From Phaeoceros laevis (lineage: Eukaryota; Anthocerotophyta; Anthocerotopsida; Notothyladales): 24,459 bases of DNA. The translations under genes and the position numbers were made by a program. The stretch's first letter is position 1. Every line of letters begins with the position of its first letter. Shown in pieces: positions 1 to 14,690 of this stretch. The notes beneath the pieces were generated by a model that was not told the origin of the DNA, searched no databases, and worked only from the letters and a program-made list of their open reading frames with translations. The DNA is taken from NCBI GenBank assembly GCA_049999765.1, contig JBNGIQ010007672.1, positions 1 through 24,459 on the forward strand, read 5' to 3'.

Positions 1-1889
1 AAATCTCATGACTCTTCCTGACAGTACGTCAGTCAGGAAATGCAAGCAAAAGCAACAGCCAAAGCAAAAAGCAGCAGCAGGAGAGAATGAGAAGCAGCAG
101 AAACAGGAGTGGTAAATGCAGTGACTCACCCTTCACCTGAGCTAGCGAAGCGGGCCTGGCCAGCAGCAGAGAGCACAAGCTGTGGAGACGAGGGAAAATG
201 GAACTGGATGGAGTGTCTGGAGCTGGGTTGGGGGGGCCCTTATGTCCGCAACCTCTGACTAGTCAGAAGAAAGAGAGTAGAGGATAAAATTGGGCTGGCT
301 GGGACGGGCCCAACTTGGCCATGTGGTAGAGACTGTGCTAGACTGGCGGTAGCCCGCTGTCCCTCTATCCGCTTTGAGCCCCCCACGACGGGATAGGCGG
401 AGGCGGCACCCGTACTAGCACGTCCCTTCTTTATTTCTGGACTTGCTCTCAAATTACGAGTACACGATGTCCCGGGTTGGTCCAGGTGGCCATCGCCATA
501 TCTCGTCTCGGACTCGCCTCTCCAAACCCTGAACCTCCTCGTGCTCACGTGCCCCCTGGTGAGCTCCACATCGGGGGTCCAACCACCTGTTGCTTTACCC
601 TATCCCTTCCTGCTTCAAGTCCTACACTGATGGCAAAATTCGCTCCCGTGACTTACAACCGACATGCTGTAGCCTGTAGCCGTTTCGCTTCCCCACTTGA
701 CTAGACTCGTCTACTTGTCGTTTCACTCCTCACGACTCTCCCGAGTCCCGTGGTCCCATGATTAGTTCGGCGATGGATTTCGTATTTATTTTATTTGTAT
801 GCCATGACGCCGAGGTACTCCCGTCCTATATTTAGCCTAAATAAAATTTTGTAGTTAATTAGACAATATGTCGTGACTGTGGGTGCACCTCGAGTCTTGT
901 GTAATAAGCGTGGAGTGTTTTCACCAAAACGCGTTTTTGTAGAGGTGGCCTTCAACTGGTAGAGTGTATGTAGAAGTCCTGGCACGGCTTTCTCCAGCTA
1001 GTCATCGTTATCCAGACGAGGACAGAGGGTACCTAGCAGCCAGCTTGAGCAGTAGGCCTTTGGTGTTTCCCGACGTTAGGCCAAGGGCAGATTTACGGGC
1101 ACTCGTCTCGGAAGAAGGATTGATGGAACGTGTTTAGTTGATGCTTTAGTAGCTTATGATGGAGAACTTTGATGGTGTGTTCTGTTTTGATTTGATTTAA
1201 GGGGACTCATTTGGCAGTACTTGAGTGTGTTGTGTGAGCCTGATGGCTCGGTGTGTCTGACTGATCCAAACGCCAAGTCTGTGTGTAGAAGTCGCTCTTT
1301 GGCTTTTGTGGTGCTACGCCTTGCAAGCAGGATACTTGAGTATGCAGGCGAAACAATTTACTATAGCTCCGAAGCTAGGAGATGCGGAGTGTATGGTAAA
1401 CCGAGCCTGGCGTACTGTTGCCTGCCTTAGTGCTTGAAAGAGAACCTGTGCCTCAAACTGTGAAAAGATATCGAGGAGGACGAGTTTACGCTAAAGACGC
1501 GCTGAGGGCAGCTTGGAGGCACGCGAGGGAGGAGGGAAGAATTTCACATTGCCCCTGGCCTGAATGCATCTCGAGGCAGAGTGACTGGACCGTTTGCCTC
1601 AGCCCGTGGAGGTGTTGTGTGCAAAACGCGACCTGCACATGACCCTCCACTTGTCACAAGTGTGGTGCGCAAGTACCCCGTCAAGCACTATAAATCACCC
1701 TTCCTTCCCTCCTCCCCGTAATCCGTGGAGGTATTCCTGTGGAAAGCTCAACCCACCCCAAACTAAAGGATAATTGCCGAAGGCCATAGGATAAGCCATG
1801 AGTTTACCTCGAAGTCTTTGAACATTGAAGGGACGGCGCACCACATAAGCCGAACCTGACTAGCATTGGAGCTCCCTTGTAGCCACTTT
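1..1889. other. No recognisable gene; low-information flank
   Basis: Short open frames occur on both strands, the longest about 110 codons, but none shows a protein family, splice-supported continuation or consistent codon character that I can recognise. The first 120 bases are A/G-rich with AGCAGC-type simple sequence. No RNA gene was seen. It may be old transposon-derived DNA, but no terminal repeats were found. Confidence 0.5.
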
Positions 1890-2345
1890 GCAGAAGTTCG
1901 CACATCCTTTTATCGTAAGCATGTCTTAAAGGATCCTTTAAGGCTCCACTAAAGGAACTCGTTCGCACTGTGCCCTTTAGAGCCTACAATAACGAAGTGC
2001 ACATTCGCACATGCTCGGCTAGTCTAATCGAGATGGTGCCTAGCAACTTGAAATCAGTGTTCGGCACACAGAGAGAAAGTGCACTACAAAGAGAGAATTC
2101 ACAGGAGCCTAAAAGCTCCATTTGGTGCCCCCTTGAATACTTAGAAAACTCAGAGGTACACGTGCTCGTACGAGACTCCATCTGAAAGGCCTTTAGATTA
2201 AAAACCTTGTTTAGCCTTACGATAAAGGGTTGTGCGAAGGCGATAAAGGGTTTAGCCTTACGATAAAGGGTTACGGTGCGCCCCCAATAGAGTTCAAGCT
2301 CCCTTAAAATACTGCTCAAAAAAGGTTAAAGGGTTGTGCGAAGGC
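1890..2345. repeat. Degenerate inverted repeat pair
   Basis: The plus strand near 1893-1945 (motif CGCACATCCTTTTATCGTAAG) is matched in inverted orientation by the 104-bp tandem unit at 2223-2345, whose minus strand reads CGCACAACCCTTTATCGTAA. The arms enclose about 300 bp that is not obviously coding. The arrangement resembles a decayed foldback or MITE-like element, but no target duplication can be assigned, so the class is open. Confidence 0.4.
1925..1942. repeat. 18-bp perfect palindrome
   Basis: CTTAAAGGATCCTTTAAG equals its own reverse complement over all 18 bases. It lies inside the left arm of the inverted-repeat region. No function is implied by the sequence alone. Confidence 0.85.
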
Positions 2346-2430
2346 AATAAAGGGTTTAGCCTTACGATAAAGGGTTACGGTGCGCCCCCAATAGAGTTCG
2401 AGCTCCCTTAAAATACTGCTCAAAAAAGGT
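2223..2430. repeat. Two-copy tandem duplication, 104-bp unit
   Basis: Copies at 2223-2326 and 2327-2430 are nearly identical and differ at only a few positions, for example GGCGATAAAG versus GGCAATAAAG. Each copy has internal AAAGGGTT submotifs. The near identity indicates a recent local duplication. Confidence 0.9.
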
Positions 2431-2481
2431 AACAAAAGAGAGCTCATGAAATGCTCCCTTTTTTTGAAGCTAAGAACAAGG

Positions 2482-2508
2482 GTAGTAGTAGTAGTAGTAG
2501 TAGTAGTC

Positions 2509-2555
<47 letters not shown>

Positions 2556-2565
2556 NNNNNNNNNN

Positions 2566-2640
<75 letters not shown>

Positions 2641-2703
2641 AGTAGTAGTAAGTAGTAGTAGTAGTAGTAGTAGTAGTAGGGGAGGTCATGCTAACCGACT
2701 CCA
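2482..2703 (-). mobile_element. (TAG)n-tailed inserted element, copy 1, truncated
   Basis: A TAG microsatellite of about 198 bp (2482-2679, interrupted by the N run) is joined to GTCATGCTAACCGACTCCA. The same junction, (TAG)n followed by CATGCTAGC.GACTCCA, recurs at 14626-14690 and 24201-24267. The sequence bordering the insert on the left (about 2446-2481) and right (about 2704-2715) matches one continuous stretch at 2731-2785, which serves as an unoccupied paralogous site. The flanks carry AAGGG and GAGGG, a possible 5-bp target duplication. Read on the minus strand, the array is a 3' (CTA)n tail and the copies differ at the 5' end, as retroposons do. The SINE or LINE assignment is inference. 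Confidence 0.6.
2556..2565. other. Assembly gap (10 N) in TAG microsatellite
   Basis: Ten undetermined bases with TAG repeats on both sides. The true array length is unknown, so any open frame running through it is an artefact. Confidence 0.98.
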
Positions 2704-3189
2704 GAGGGTGTTCCAAGCAAAAGAAGAAAGCTCAAAAAATGTTCCCTCTTTTTTTTAGACTAAGAACGAGGGTGTTCTAATTTGCTCAATAAGTTATGCA
2801 TAACACAGGGATGCTCCAAGAAGAGTACAATGGTAGATTATGTGGGAAATTGGCAGATTGAGGCTCAGCAAGCCCGCTTACATGTTGAGTTACTTTAAAT
2901 TGCAAGATGGGGATGCTGAACTGCTCTATCATCCTCTCTAATTGCACCCTCAAAAGCCAGAAGATCCACCATGCATCAGATTCTAGAATGCTCCACGAAT
3001 ACAATGAGGCCATAGTCTGCCTTCATATTGTCAAAGTACTCTTGACCTTATCATTGAATGATTGTAGATAGATTGCCCATATTAAGATCATCTTGACCAT
3101 CTGTGCATATGCAGCCTGCTAGAGGACCTTTTGGCTTCAATCTGCCATCCCGAGCAAAAATTTTCTCCTTAAGGTTCGGACGGAATCAC
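2704..3189. other. No gene; duplicate of the insertion target plus probable LINE remnant
   Basis: The first 80 bases repeat the sequence that borders the TAG-tailed insert at 2446-2481. From about 2800 the stretch lies 3' of the LINE endonuclease relic in minus-strand orientation, where reverse transcriptase would be expected. I could not recognise any reverse transcriptase motif in it, so it is either heavily decayed or unrelated. Confidence 0.45.
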
Positions 3190-4709
3190 CATCACACCTT
3201 TTTGCTGGAAGACCTAGGGTAAGAGAGCATGTGGGATCTCCACTCTGGCGGGCGATCTGGAAGAGCTGGAAGGAGTGCTTTTTGTCTTCTGACTGTTTGG
3301 GAGCACTCCCCTCCTAAATATAATTTGGATGCATTGGGTTGAAGGAAAACTCTGCTTTTCCGCAACCCTGGTGTTGATATCCCCAAAGAAGTATGCTTGT
3401 GTATGAACTCCTTGGAGTTCCAATTCAATGATGTCTTGCTCAATATATAGTAACATGTCCTTAGAAGTTACTGATTTGTGGTCAAAGGATGTGCTGTCAG
3501 TAGGTGCGACATAGGAACATTCGAGGAACACTACTTTGGTGTTGTCTTGTGAGAAAACTTTGAGCCAGAGATAATGCGCGTCTCGATTTTGTTTCCAGAT
3601 AGTAACAAATGAGGCAATGTGTTGCTTACACATTATCGTGATGCCTTCGGATGCTGTTTTTTGAGATGGCAATTTGCCTGGGCTACAAATGCGTACAACC
3701 TGAGCCATTGGTAACTGAAAAAATGATCAATCTGATTAGCAATTGTTTCCTTCGTTTCTGACAACACTATGATATCATGTACGGGGTGATCACGTAGTAG
3801 AAGCAGCAATTTTTCCTCTGTGTATATGTTGATGTTCTAGGAGATGTCATTGATTGAAAGACATGGTGATGGATTTCCCTCTATCCCTGCTAGTTGCTAA
3901 ACTTCATATCCCACATTCAATGACGGTGGAGCTCCTACACCGACTGCTGTTGGATTAATATGCATGAGCCTTAGAAACTCACTTAGTGTGTAATTAGGTA
4001 CATGATTCTAATGAACCCAGACCTCTCATACACTGGCAAGTCCAGATTCAACTTGTTATCTGTTTCTTGAGTGTTTGCTACTACTACCATCTAGGGACGA
4101 TGTGGAAATGGCTCTCCTCTCATTTGCTCCTTGTGCGTGAGCGACACTTTGTACAATCCTAACATCTAGTGTTGTAGAAAGCCCACTCCACTTTTAACCA
4201 ATTCATTATCTTCTTGGCTAGAGCGGGATCTTCATTAAAATGATCCGGGAGTTCCGGCCCTTGACTCGAACATTATGCAGATGTTTGTGATCCGGTCCAT
4301 ACACTACCCGATCAGCATGATCCCTAGCATTCAATTTGGTCCTGTTCATGCGACGCATCTCAGCAGTTGATGGGTACGATTCCTTTGATGCAATAGCAAT
4401 TGACTGTATGTACTCATTGTGGGCTTGCGTGGGGTGCACATATTCCACCTCTCGTTGCCTTTCTGCCATGATGTTCTTTGTTGCATAGGCATATGAGTGT
4501 TGGTATGATGGCAGTGGTGAGGATCGAGCCACTGCCTGTTGTAATCTATGCAAATCAGGATCAATTTGATGAGGAGACACATGCATACACTTGCTTGCTC
4601 CAGGAGAGGTGAGTGTCAAATCATTCATGACACGCTTGCTTGGGCTGAATGTAGGAGAAGCGAACGGTGGTGGTCCTCCATTGAGAGACGAGACTGCAAA
4701 ATGTCTCAT
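3190..4709 (-). pseudogene. Decayed LINE-type non-LTR retrotransposon (ORF1-like part and endonuclease domain)
   Basis: The minus strand carries pieces of an endonuclease/exonuclease/phosphatase domain in shifting frames. Near 3840 is IS*NIN, where the usual Trp of the domain's N-terminal motif is replaced by TAG. Near 3760 is IIVLSETKE, matching the catalytic Glu block. At about 3400-3560 is a frame containing HYLWLKV, LECSYVAP and FFGDINTRVA, which match the central strands and the GDxN motif. Upstream, 4218-4709 is a 163-codon frame rich in Ser, Pro and His without a recognised domain; it continues after a frameshift as PELPDHFNEDPALAKKIMNW and sits where ORF1 would be. Several frameshifts and stops make this a dead copy. 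No reverse transcriptase was found. Family knowledge: this endonuclease nicks target DNA to prime reverse transcription. The LINE assignment of the 5' part is inference from order. Confidence 0.7.
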
Positions 4710-5428
4710 CCTAAACTACACTTTAAAAATCGATTGTTAACAACAAGCAAAAGGAGTGTGAGCTTAGATCCATGTTTATCTACTAAGATACTAGATAGTT
4801 CTTAAGAGATGAGGATGGCAAGTAAAGAGAAGAATGATCTTCATAAACTTGCTCAAGCCCGTCGTACTCTCTTTATTATCGATGGTGGTAAACTTTTTCA
4901 ATGAGAATGGAGCTACAACCAAGGCAAAGCGCAGAAAAGCTTAAAATAATTAGTTCGGCTGAGGCCCTCCGAACCAGTTAGGCCTCTACGGTACCTTTAA
5001 AGAGAATGTGTTAACTGCATCGACTATCCCTTTGTAAGGAATGTGTTAATTGCGTTGCTTATCATGACCTAAAAATTTTAAGGAATCCTAATGCCAGAAC
5101 GGATCATAATTAAATCGTTATTTCCCTTCTGTTCGGGTCGGGGAGATTCCCTGTATAATGCATTGGAACGGAGAACAACGCGAACACTTTCCTTTGTTGT
5201 GAGCAATTGTCAGCTACGCCTATCGCACCAGCTGGATCACACCGGGCCGTGTGGGGACGCTCCGTTGCTCCTCTGCAGCTGTGTAATCGAGAAGGCTGGG
5301 CACGACATGGTGTAACTGTGGGATCTGGTGATTCTGCTGCCAAGCGCCTAGGGAGAAGCCAGAGGGTATCCGGAGAGGCCGGGTTTGGATATCTCCAGGC
5401 AAGCTCGAAACTTGATCCAAGCGAGTCA
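4710..5428. other. Intergenic region and presumed Derlin promoter and 5' leader
   Basis: It separates the LINE relic from the Derlin start codon. A TATA-like TGTATAATG occurs near 5151. I did not see a convincing ER-stress element. Open frames across 5090-5430 overlap the presumed leader and show no family match. Confidence 0.4.
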
Positions 5429-7128
5429 ATGGCACAGATGGTGGAAGATTGGTATAAGCAGATGCCCATCATCACCCGTTCCTACTTAACCCTCTCCGTC
5501 CTCACATCGGCCGGGTGTGCTCTTGAGGTTAGTTCCCTTCCTCCCTCTGGACGACAACATGGGGACGCCAAGAGGCTGGGTCCGTGAAAGTCTGAATGTC
5601 TTGGACATGGGACACCACGGAGCACTTGTTTGGTAGAAGACAGTGCAGTTGCTAATTTTCGTTAAGTCTTTCAGGTCGCAGTCCTCCCAAATCTACCTCC
5701 AAAAATGGCGTTGTTTGACTGCGCACAAAACCTGAATTTTCTTAGACATAGGGCACCACGTAACACATAAACTCTCTCTGGTCAATGACAAATTTTGAAC
5801 ATTCTACAGGGGTCTGGCGTGGTTTACTTGGATTCCTTCTGAAGGTCTACAGCTACTAATTGAGATGCCTACCATGCCGCAGGTCATCTCTTATTTTCAG
5901 CTGTATTTGCACCCCACGCTTGTTATCAAGCAATATGAAGTCTGGAGACTTTTTACAAATTTTTTCTACTTCGGAGGGCTTGGTAAGTTGTTCGTTCTGC
6001 ACAGGCTGAGGTGGACCTATGACTGATTTTTCTGTTACTACGAGTGTTGTTGAGGCTGGCATGCTACGGTGCCTGCGTTTACCGTCCAGTTTGAAGTTGT
6101 TTGTCTAATCTGAGCGAAGTCGGTGTAACTTTCTTCAGCAAGCAGCTTTAACGATATTCTGCTGTTACTCGTTTTGATGCCTGTGAAAACAGATCTTGAC
6201 TTCTTGTTTCACATGTTCTTTCTCGCACGGTACTGCAAGCTACTTGAAGATACCTCGTTTCGGGGCCGAACAGCAGATTTCTTCTTTATGCTTCTCTTTG
6301 GAGCCAGCCTGTTGACGGTCATGGTGGTTGGGGGCTGTGCACTTCCATGGTTTTCTCAAAAATTTGCTAAAGTGATCTTCTTAAGCAACTCCCTTACCTT
6401 CATGATGGTAATGTTTGCAGTCCCTCTGCAGGTGGATGCTGAGTTTGCACTCTACTTTGTATGGTACTAAGCTGTTTATTAAGCTGCACTATCTGGGTCT
6501 TTCTGCAGGTGTACGTTTGGAGCAAGCGTAATCCTCACGTACAGATGAGTTTCCTTGGGCTGTTCAGTTTCACAGCACCTTACCTCCCGTGGGTGAGGAT
6601 TAATGTCCTCTTTTAGGAAATTCATGCCAGCCCTTGTTGGGACATGTGTTCGTCTCTGCAATTGTATCTTCTGCAGATTCTAGCGTTTGGGGCTCATGAC
6701 TTCGCTGTTTCAATAGGTACTTCTGGGGTTCTCCATCATGGTGGGCAGCAATCCGTGGGTTGACCTCCTGGTAACGTCCATTCTGCTGTCATCTTCTTTG
6801 AGGACCGTAGTAGAGCAAGAAGCATTTTCCTCATGTCGTAATTATTTCCTTCGTTCAGAGAGTATAACATAGTCCCGGCTTTGCTCTGCTTCACTTTGCC
6901 ACGGAAGTAATGCAGCCACAGAGTGCTTTTGCTTACGTTTAATGCTTCTGCTTAAAGCTTCCACACGTGGTGCGCTTGCAGGGTATGGCTGCTGGACATG
7001 CATATTACTTTCTGGAGGACGTTTACCCCTTGATGACAGGCCGCAGGATTTTAAAAACCCCAGGCATCATCAAGGCTTTGTTTCCGGAGGAAGATGTCTT
7101 GGTCGCCCAGCCGCCTGGTCAGCCCTAG
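5429..7128 (+). CDS. Derlin family protein (Derlin-2-like), six exons
   Basis: Derlins are multi-span ER membrane proteins of the rhomboid pseudoprotease group that act in ER-associated degradation, moving misfolded proteins to the cytosolic AAA ATPase CDC48/p97. Exons read as 5429-5527, 5883-5982, 6193-6407, 6509-6592, 6717-6770 and 6982-7128. All junctions are GT-AG, the frame is kept throughout and the product is 232 residues, close to the roughly 240 of plant Derlin-2 types. Recognised blocks in order are [15 protein letters not shown] (N-terminus), VKQYE-like [13 protein letters not shown] with the conserved WR pair, [64 protein letters not shown] and [18 protein letters not shown]. Hydrophobic stretches fit several membrane passes. 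The start was chosen because [13 protein letters not shown] aligns with the family N-terminus. The gene converges on the NADP-malate dehydrogenase gene. It appears intact. Assignment to the Derlin-2 rather than the Derlin-1 subgroup is probable, not proven. Confidence 0.93.
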
Positions 7129-8130
7129 CGGCTGCAGCAGGCTCAGCATCTAGATTAGTGGTCGGAGGTGGAGTTTCACAGCCAATGGTGCAGCTGCTTG
7201 CAGCATGGTCTTCAGACCTTCCGAGCAGACACTTTATGCTCAACAGGGAAGAATTAATGTCATTGTATTTTAGCCTAATTTCTTTAGATCTTTCGTTCTC
7301 AAGGCTTATTTTGAGGACAGATAGATAGGTTTTTTTCCTCGGGGCTATCAGATGTGTACCCGTTCACGACTTTCAGAAGCACTGCAGAGGAGCTCAGCTT
7401 GTAAAAATTTGAAATAAGCGACAGCCGGAAGTGATGACTTGGTCGGTCGATTCGTTAGTCTTCCAATGATTATTTGCCTTCTGACATATGTTATGCAGCC
7501 ATTGCAAGTGGGTACAGGAGAGGCAAGGTTCGATGATATTGCGCACTAAAATGTCATTTGGTTTGCGTATTCTCTGATGGACAAATGACCTAGAGGTGCA
7601 GATAAGACCTAAATAGGCCAGAGTTAATGTGATTATCAAATGTGTACACGTTTTCTTACACACCACATTCAAACATGCTGGGTCAACCACCTCCCATTCA
7701 CAACTAGATTGGTAGAGCCCACCTCAAACACTCTCCATGTAATCGGACTTTCAACTTGGTATTCAAATAACCACTACCAAATGGCGTGTTGAGACAGGTT
7801 TGAGGTCTACAAATGCTGATCCTTCTTCGCACTATCGAGTTAATTCACGCCATACAAGGAGACACCGCGCACGTACCCTCCCTCGCGGCTCCAACCTCTG
7901 CCGCTGGACAGTGAGGATTGATTCGGTTGCACACCTACACAGGTATGCTTAACCCCCTAGGTGCGAGGCCCCCGACCGTAACACATCCACTTACAATGAG
8001 GTGTAAAATGGAAGTTCCAAGATGCCACCCCCAGATACAGAGACACTCCAGCTCAGATACAATGGAAATTATACATGTACTGTTCAATACTGTACACGAA
8101 GCGGATCCAACTGAACGCATCTTATCAACA
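7129..8130. other. Convergent intergenic region (3' ends of Derlin and NADP-MDH)
   Basis: About 1 kb between two genes pointing at each other. It should hold both 3' untranslated regions. Open frames here are at most about 100 codons and match nothing I recognise. No repeats of note were seen. Confidence 0.5.
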
Positions 8131-12561
<4,431 letters not shown>

Positions 12562-13085
12562 GTCTCCCTTGTAGGCGATTGGGTCTCGCAATGCCAGCGG
12601 TACCACCCTGGGGCGGCCAAGTTTTTCAATGGCGATGCCGATCGTGAGAAGGACCTCTCACGAGTTGATTTAGGCCACAGCTCCTGATTTTGTAAACGAA
12701 ATACCTCCAACAAGCGAAACCTTGTGGTCCAGAGAAGCCAACACCGCCACCTCAGCGGCCATTTTGGCGGGGTCACTTCCAACCTCCAAACGCGTGGCGC
12801 GGGTTGAGCGGTGCAAATAGTCTTTTAGTCCACCAGTACAAATATCAGCGGAATGTGGCAGTGCATGAGCAGCGCAATACGGAGAGAGAGAGAGAGAGGA
12901 ATCTTACGTGCTTAGCCATACGGAGTAGGGTAGCTCAAGTACAAATGGGCTATTGCCCAATCGCCCAATATGTAGATTAAATAGATAAATAGGTAGAGAG
13001 TTTTAACCGGCTACACGATGGGCTCATGGCTATAGGATAATTTGTGTGTACGGTTAGATGACGTAGTTTTCTCTTTCCTCTTCCC
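12562..13085. other. Presumed NADP-MDH promoter and 5' leader
   Basis: Divergent from the decayed repeat frames to the right. On the minus strand an ATG at 12762, in the same frame as the enzyme, opens a 30-codon frame closed by TAA, with a second in-frame TGA before the enzyme start. It could be an upstream ORF if transcription begins above it, but no transcription start can be fixed from sequence. Confidence 0.4.
12881..12899. repeat. (GA)n microsatellite
   Basis: Nine GA dinucleotides in a row about 320 bp upstream of the NADP-MDH start codon. GA/CT tracts near plant promoters can bind BPC-type proteins; any role here is speculation. Confidence 0.85.
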
Positions 13086-13089
13086 TATA

Positions 13090-14106
13090 GATCATATGCA
13101 GTCATCTGCTGCTGGCCAGGGCAATGCTTTAAGAGAAGAAGGCGATGAGGACTAACAACAAAGTGGCAGCTATAGTGATTCGTATGACTCAGAAGATGGC
13201 TTGTATTTCCTGCCAACACCAACAGAGCAGGACTATGCTGCAGAGCAGGACTATGCTGTAGATGGACCCGTCAAGCAACCCTCTTCTCCCAGACCAGATG
13301 GCAGAAGCCCTTCAGAATGGGGGGATTCGCTTTTCTCTGTCATACATGACAAGCCTAAAGAGGAATGGATGTGGAGATGAGAACACATGCAAATGTGGAG
13401 ATAGAGGAGGAACCAAAGCCCAGTTCTCTTCGTTTGGGTAACTATGCAGAGCAAGGAGTAGGTCCAAATGAGCGTACTAAGCAAAAGCGCAAGATCCCTG
13501 GAAAAGCAGCTGAGTTCCAGGTCGAGATGGATAGGAAAAGTCACAAAAAGGTCATTCCTGTGGGAGAGGAATCAGATGCCGGAGGCACATCCTGCTACGC
13601 CCTCGTCAAGGGTCGAACTGAATTATTCACAAGCTACTCCGAGGAAGCCTGCATCCATCGAGGAGGAGGACGGTGATGATATTCAGCAACAAGTCAAAAA
13701 GGTTCCCACAAAAGTCTTATCTGAGGTCACTGCCGAGGCTGTTACCAGCACAAAGGCTGCTGGCTCTTTGAAGCAAGTAGGTGCCCCCAAGACTGCAAGT
13801 GCCCCCAGGCAATTAGGTGCTTCCAACCCAGCAGCAGCAGGTCTTTCCTTTTTCGCGCGAATTTCTTTCCTTTTCGCGCGAACGGGTCTTTCTCAACTAG
13901 CAGCAGCAGGTCTATCTAAAAAGCCAACAACAGCATGTCTGTCTAAGCCAGCAAGTAGCTCCAAGCCAGCCAGCATTACCTCCACGCCAGTAAGTGCTTC
14001 CAAGCCAGCAGGTGCCTCCAAGACCGCAAGTGCCCCTAGCCCAGCCAGCGATGTTGTACCAGGAGGTGCTCCTAAGTCAGCAGGTGCTCACAAACCATCA
14101 AGCTAG
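13090..14106 (+). pseudogene. Degenerate low-complexity protein frames (acidic N-part, Ala/Ser/Lys/Pro repeats)
   Basis: Several plus-strand frames look like pieces of one decayed protein. About 13095-13377 reads an acidic segment with SDSYDSEDG and EQDYAAEQDYAVDG and has stops. 13365-13676 holds KRKIPGKAAEFQVEMDRKSH. 13468-14106 is a 212-codon frame whose last 130 residues repeat a six-residue theme close to SKPAGA (for example SKPAGASKTASAPSPAS), from an 18-bp DNA unit. The same repeat continues with stops to 14208 and resumes at 15191 beyond the TTAA-flanked element, so that element landed inside it. I do not recognise a function. The acidic and low-complexity make-up, multiple frames and setting suggest a transposon-related or dying gene. 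Confidence 0.45.
13849..13882. repeat. Twin TTTTCGCGCGAA palindromic boxes
   Basis: TTTTCGCGCGAA occurs twice, 22 bp apart. Each contains the self-complementary TTCGCGCGAA and resembles the E2F/DP consensus TTTSGCGC. They lie within the low-complexity frame, interrupting the Ala/Ser repeat. Binding is not shown. Confidence 0.6.
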
Positions 14107-14625
14107 CAAGTGGCTCCAGTTCAACAGGCACCAGCAAGGCAGCAGGCACAGCAGGTACCTTCAGGTGGGCTCCAAAACCGGCAAGTACCCCCAAGCTAGG
14201 AAGTTGGCTTAACCCCTAAACGACACACGATCCTTTTTGGGCCTGTTCCGTTCGTAGGCGCCCGCCCCGTTCCCGGCCTTTGGGCAAGTAACCCGGTTTC
14301 CACGTGGCGCAATGTTGGAGGCTCGGGTGATTTGGTCGATCGGTAGTGAGCTACTTGTGTACTGTACCGCATCGGCGGTACATCGACAAGTCTGATCTCA
14401 TTCTGATCTCGTGCTGATCGGTGCATTTTGGCTTTGCTGGCTCACAGCGCTCACAGAAGCGATGGCCGGTGCTCTTTCTGCTCAGCAGTAATTGGTGTCT
14501 TGTGATCCCTCGAGCACCGATCGGCAGTAGTGGTGCAGCAATCACTGGTAAGCAATCAAGATGACAGGAGAACACAATTTCAGCAATCGCTGTACGTAAT
14601 CAAGAACTAGTTCGTAATCAATAAA

Positions 14626-14690
14626 GTAGTAGTAGTAGTAGAAAGAACATGCTAGCAGACTCCACATGGGAATCGAGCACGCCGACACAT
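14626..14690 (-). mobile_element. (TAG)n-tailed element, copy 2
   Basis: TAG repeats (14625-14641) are followed by AAAGAACATGCTAGCAGACT and then CATGGGAATCGAGCACGCCG to ACACAT at 14690. Copy 3 at 24201 shares the junction and this whole segment with a few changes. On the minus strand it reads as a body ending in (CTA)n. The minus-strand GCTCGATTCCC resembles a polymerase III B box. The copy sits inside the TTAA-flanked element. Confidence 0.55.

Noticed and set aside
1418-1642. Plus-strand frame with a basic stretch (KRYRGGRVYAKDALRAAW)
   Set aside because: It looked protein-like, but no family was recognised, it has no ATG at the start given, and no continuation was found.
2221-2360. AAAGGGTTTAG motifs as interstitial plant telomere repeats
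   Set aside because: The heptamer TTTAGGG is not tandemly repeated; the similarity is part of the 104-bp unit only.
2444-2716. Poly-Val, poly-Ser and poly-Leu open frames through the TAG array
   Set aside because: They are translations of the microsatellite in different frames and cross undetermined bases.
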